Shown piece after piece: positions 61,189-64,000 of a stretch of 64,000 nucleotides of DNA. This stretch comes from Phycisphaerales bacterium. Lineage in GTDB: Bacteria > Planctomycetota > Phycisphaerae > Phycisphaerales > SM1A02. Where the stretch lies: positions 458,314 to 522,313 of the forward strand of contig JAKVBX010000001.1 in NCBI GenBank assembly GCA_022446795.1, written 5' to 3'. Under the pieces are notes generated by a model. That model had not been told where the DNA came from, searched no databases, and worked only from the letters and a program-made list of their open reading frames with translations. Numbering within the stretch: the stretch's first letter is position 1; the number at the start of each line of letters is the position of its first letter. A program made the translations under genes and the position numbers.

Positions 61189-61361
61189 GCGCTGTGGTGA
61201 TCATAGCCCCGGCCATCCTGCCGGTCTGGCAGACCATCCTGGCCCGACCCGGCCTCAGGGCCCCTCCAGGGCGGCTCAACCTGGCATCATGCTTGCACTG
61301 GAGTTGGTGGGTGCCGCGCGATCACTGGAGCCGCTGCCCCCGGGAAAGGAGTTCGTTCACC

Positions 61362-64000
61362 ATGGACATGGATCGATTCACGACGATGGCCCGCCAGACC
61401 CTCGCCTCGGCGCAGTCGCTGGCTGTCGAATGCCGCAACAGCGAGCTATCCCCCCTGCATGTGCTCGCGGCCATGCTCACGGACACCGACAGCGTCGCAA
61501 CGGACATCATCGAGCGGACCGGTCATCGACCCTCCGCGGTCGCCGACGTGGTCCAGGCTGAGCTGACCCGCCTTCCCCGGGTCACCTCCGACGCCGGCTA
61601 CACGCCGCAGACCAGTCCCGCGCTGATCAACGTCCTCAACGAAGCCCGCAAGCTGGCAACCGACATGGACGATGGATACACCTCCCAGGAGCACATGCTC
61701 CTCTCGCTGGCCGAGGTTCCATCCCCGGCTCGTGATGCGCTTCGCACGGCTGGTCTCACCACGGCCATGCTCCGTTCGGCCATCGATGCGATCCGCAAGG
61801 CCTCCGGTATCGAGAACATCGACGATGCGGAAGCCGAGTCGAACTTCGAAGCCCTCAAGAAGTACGGCATCGACCTCAACGCCCTGGCGATCTCCGGAAA
61901 GCTCGACCCGGTCATCGGTCGCGACGAAGAGATCCGGCGGTGCATGCAGGTGCTCAGCCGACGGACCAAGAACAACCCGGTGCTGATCGGGGAACCCGGT
62001 GTCGGCAAGACCGCCATCGCCGAAGGCCTCGCCCAGCGGATCGTGGATGGCGACTGCCCGTCCTCCCTGCGCGACTCCAGGATCATCGCGCTGGACGTGG
62101 GCCAATTGCTCGCGGGCGCCAAGTTCCGCGGCGAATTCGAAGACCGGCTCAAGGCCGTGCTCCGCGAGGTCATCGCCAGCGAAGGTCGGATCATCCTCTT
62201 CATCGACGAACTGCACACGATCGTCGGCGCCGGAGCCGCGGAAGGCGCCGTCTCCGCCGGCAACCTCCTCAAGCCTGCGCTGGCCCGTGGTGAACTGCAC
62301 GCCATCGGCGCCACCACGCTTGATGAATACCGCAAGCACATCGAGTCCGACGCGGCCTTCGAACGCCGCTTCCAACCGGTCATGGTCGACGAGCCCTCGG
62401 TGAACGACACCATCGCCATTCTCCGTGGCCTGAAGGAGCGATACGAGGCGCACCATGGTGTCCGGATCCAGGACGGGGCGATCGTCGCCGCCGCCCGCAT
62501 GAGTCATCGCTACATCGCCGACCGGTTCCTGCCGGACAAGGCCATCGACCTGCTCGATGAGGCCGCTGCGCGGCTGCAGCTGGAGAATGACTCCATGCCC
62601 GGCGAGATCGATGAACTGCGTCGCCGGATCATGCACCTGGAGATTGAACGCGAAGCGCTCCGAATCGAGAAGGACCGTGATTCCAAGGACCGCCTCGAGC
62701 AGGTGGAAGGCGAATTGTCGAACCTGGAAGAAGAGAACCACGCGTTGACCGCACGATGGGAAGTCGAGAAGAACGAGCTCGACGAGATCAAGGCCGTCAA
62801 GGAAGAAGCGGATGCCGCTCGGACGGAACTCGATCGCGCCCAGCGTGTCGGGGACCTCGAGAAGGCTGCCCGCATCCAGTACGGCACCATCCCGGAACTG
62901 AACACCCGCCTGCAGGACGCCGAGAACACGCTCGCCCAACGCCAGTCCGAGGGCAAGGCCCTGGTCCGCGAGGAAGTCGACGCCGAGCAGATCGCCGAGG
63001 TCGTCGGCAAGTGGACCGGCATTCCCGCCACGAGACTGGTGGAGAGCGAGCGGGAACGCCTGCTCCAGATGGAAGCGCAACTGCGTGACCGAGTCGTTGG
63101 CCAGGACGTCGCCGTCACCGCCGTCAGTGACGCGGTCCGGCGCAACCGGGCGGGCCTCGATGATGTCTCGCGCCCGATCGGGTCCTTCCTCTTCATGGGC
63201 CCCACCGGCGTCGGCAAGACGGAACTGTGCAAGGCGCTCGCGGAGTTTCTCTTCAACACCGAGGACGCCCTGGTCCGGATCGACATGAGCGAGTTCATGG
63301 AACAGCACTCCGTCGCCCGCCTCATCGGCGCCCCTCCCGGGTACGTGGGATACGAAGAAGGCGGCCGATTGACCGAGGCCGTTCGCCGGCGCCCCTACTG
63401 CGTCGTGCTGTTCGATGAAATGGAGAAGGCCCACCCCGACGTGAGCAACGTCCTGCTGCAGGTCCTGGACGACGGTCGACTGACCGATGGACAGGGGCGA
63501 ACGGTCGACTTCACCAACACGATCATCGTGATGACCAGCAACATGGGCTCGGCCGAGTTGCTGGAGATGACGGAACGGGAAGCGCCACAGGACGAGATCG
63601 AGCGACGTATGCTCGAGATCCTGAAGGGCACCCTGCGACCCGAACTGCTCAACCGGATCGACGAAACCGTCGTGTTCCACCAGCTTGATCGCCGGATGCT
63701 CAGCGACATCGTCCACGTGCAACTGCGTGACCTGGGCCGTCGCATGGCCAACCGTGGCCTGGTGCTGGACGTCTCCGACGAGGCCATCGAGACCCTGGCG
63801 GACGCCGGGTGGGACCCCCAGTTCGGCGCCCGACCGCTCAAGCGGGTGATCCAGCGGGAACTGGAAAACGCGGTCGCCACCCGCATCCTCTCCGGCGAGG
63901 TGGAATCGGGAAGCCGGATCGCCGTCGGGAGTCACGAGGGCCGCCTGACCTTCGACATCACCTCCACCGAGGTCACGGCCCCGGAACCGGACGAGTGCTC
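61362..64000 (+). CDS. clpB: ATP-dependent disaggregase ClpB, C-terminus cut by window edge
   Basis: This frame is open from the ATG at 61362 to the window edge, 879 codons, and its stop is outside. GGAG precedes the ATG by ten bases; a second ATG two codons on is possible. The order is a Clp N-domain ([17 protein letters not shown] ... [10 protein letters not shown]), NBD1 with Walker A GEPGVGKT (210-217) and LFIDELHT, a long coiled-coil M-domain (about 405-530), and NBD2 with GPTGVGKT (613-620), [14 protein letters not shown] and [10 protein letters not shown]. The M-domain length marks ClpB rather than ClpC. With DnaK it rescues aggregated proteins. I found no clear heat-shock promoter or CIRCE element upstream. 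Confidence 0.95.
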   Translation, partial: MDMDRFTTMARQTLASAQSLAVECRNSELSPLHVLAAMLTDTDSVATDIIERTGHRPSAVADVVQAELTRLPRVTSDAGYTPQTSPALINVLNEARKLATDMDDGYTSQEHMLLSLAEVPSPARDALRTAGLTTAMLRSAIDAIRKASGIENIDDAEAESNFEALKKYGIDLNALAISGKLDPVIGRDEEIRRCMQVLSRRTKNNPVLIGEPGVGKTAIAEGLAQRIVDGDCPSSLRDSRIIALDVGQLLAGAKFRGEFEDRLKAVLREVIASEGRIILFIDELHTIVGAGAAEGAVSAGNLLKPALARGELHAIGATTLDEYRKHIESDAAFERRFQPVMVDEPSVNDTIAILRGLKERYEAHHGVRIQDGAIVAAARMSHRYIADRFLPDKAIDLLDEAAARLQLENDSMPGEIDELRRRIMHLEIEREALRIEKDRDSKDRLEQVEGELSNLEEENHALTARWEVEKNELDEIKAVKEEADAARTELDRAQRVGDLEKAARIQYGTIPELNTRLQDAENTLAQRQSEGKALVREEVDAEQIAEVVGKWTGIPATRLVESERERLLQMEAQLRDRVVGQDVAVTAVSDAVRRNRAGLDDVSRPIGSFLFMGPTGVGKTELCKALAEFLFNTEDALVRIDMSEFMEQHSVARLIGAPPGYVGYEEGGRLTEAVRRRPYCVVLFDEMEKAHPDVSNVLLQVLDDGRLTDGQGRTVDFTNTIIVMTSNMGSAELLEMTEREAPQDEIERRMLEILKGTLRPELLNRIDETVVFHQLDRRMLSDIVHVQLRDLGRRMANRGLVLDVSDEAIETLADAGWDPQFGARPLKRVIQRELENAVATRILSGEVESGSRIAVGSHEGRLTFDITSTEVTAPEPDEC

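Noticed and set aside
61189..61361. Heat-shock promoter or CIRCE element ahead of clpB
   Set aside because: I looked for the sigma-32 and CIRCE patterns and saw no convincing match.
61446..63935. 829-codon open frame antisense to clpB
   Set aside because: It is a mirror of the clpB reading frame caused by GC-rich codon use. It has no ribosome site and no recognisable domain, while clpB is fully supported.

Overview
The window is GC-rich and gene-dense, and most likely comes from a planctomycete, probably a marine member of the Phycisphaerae. Three signs point there. Several large secreted proteins end in a dockerin-like tail bounded by cysteines. There is an Alternative Complex III plus caa3-type oxidase operon. 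There are also a sulfatase, a gingipain-like peptidase, DUF1573 and DUF3179 proteins, and small zinc-ribbon membrane proteins. Taxonomy is inferred from gene content only; there is no rRNA here.

Layout. 0-6.3 kb: a JmjC/cupin-like protein cut by the left edge, a lipoprotein, a sulfatase and a large secreted metzincin-like protein. 6.3-9.6 kb: tRNA-Ala(GGC) and a glmS-folP-trxA operon. 9.6-11.5 kb: rarA and 5-formyl-THF cyclo-ligase. 11.5-16.4 kb: an L,D-transpeptidase and two outer-membrane porins sharing a periplasmic motif. 16.4-17.5 kb: the one long intergenic stretch, with a possible small gene and hairpins. 17.5-25.3 kb: a lone nuoH, carB, an acyltransferase, then ruvA-manC-ruvX. 25.4-31.4 kb: a gingipain-like peptidase, a degenerate 6-phosphogluconolactonase, a squalene-cyclase-fold secreted protein and an esterase. 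31.4-35 kb: heme A and heme O synthases and a cysteine-less DUF3179 protein. 35-43 kb: three extracellular peptidases (M36-like, S8, M1). 43-44 kb: two paralogous zinc-ribbon membrane proteins. 44-58.5 kb: a 13-gene minus-strand respiratory operon actABCDEF-orf125-sco-coxBAC-cox4-cox3. 58.7-64 kb: tatD, a B12-binding-like protein, a DUF1573 protein and clpB, cut by the right edge.

How it fits together. The act/cox operon encodes a complete quinol-to-oxygen chain: ActA-F oxidises menaquinol and a caa3 oxidase with a cytochrome c domain fused to subunit II reduces oxygen. SCO probably loads copper, and ctaA/ctaB at 31-34 kb make the heme A it needs. The peptidases, sulfatase and porins fit a cell that degrades marine polymers outside the cell and takes up the products.

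The most interesting signals are: a terminator-like hairpin that contains the Shine-Dalgarno of the M1 peptidase; a gap-free 714-nt C-terminal module shared by two adjacent proteases of unrelated families; the family of dockerin-like tails; the conserved pre-barrel motif in the two porins; an uncharacterised 125-aa membrane protein inside the respiratory operon; and two enzymes, 6PGL and DUF3179, that have lost signature residues. I see no CRISPR array, insertion sequence, prophage or attachment site.
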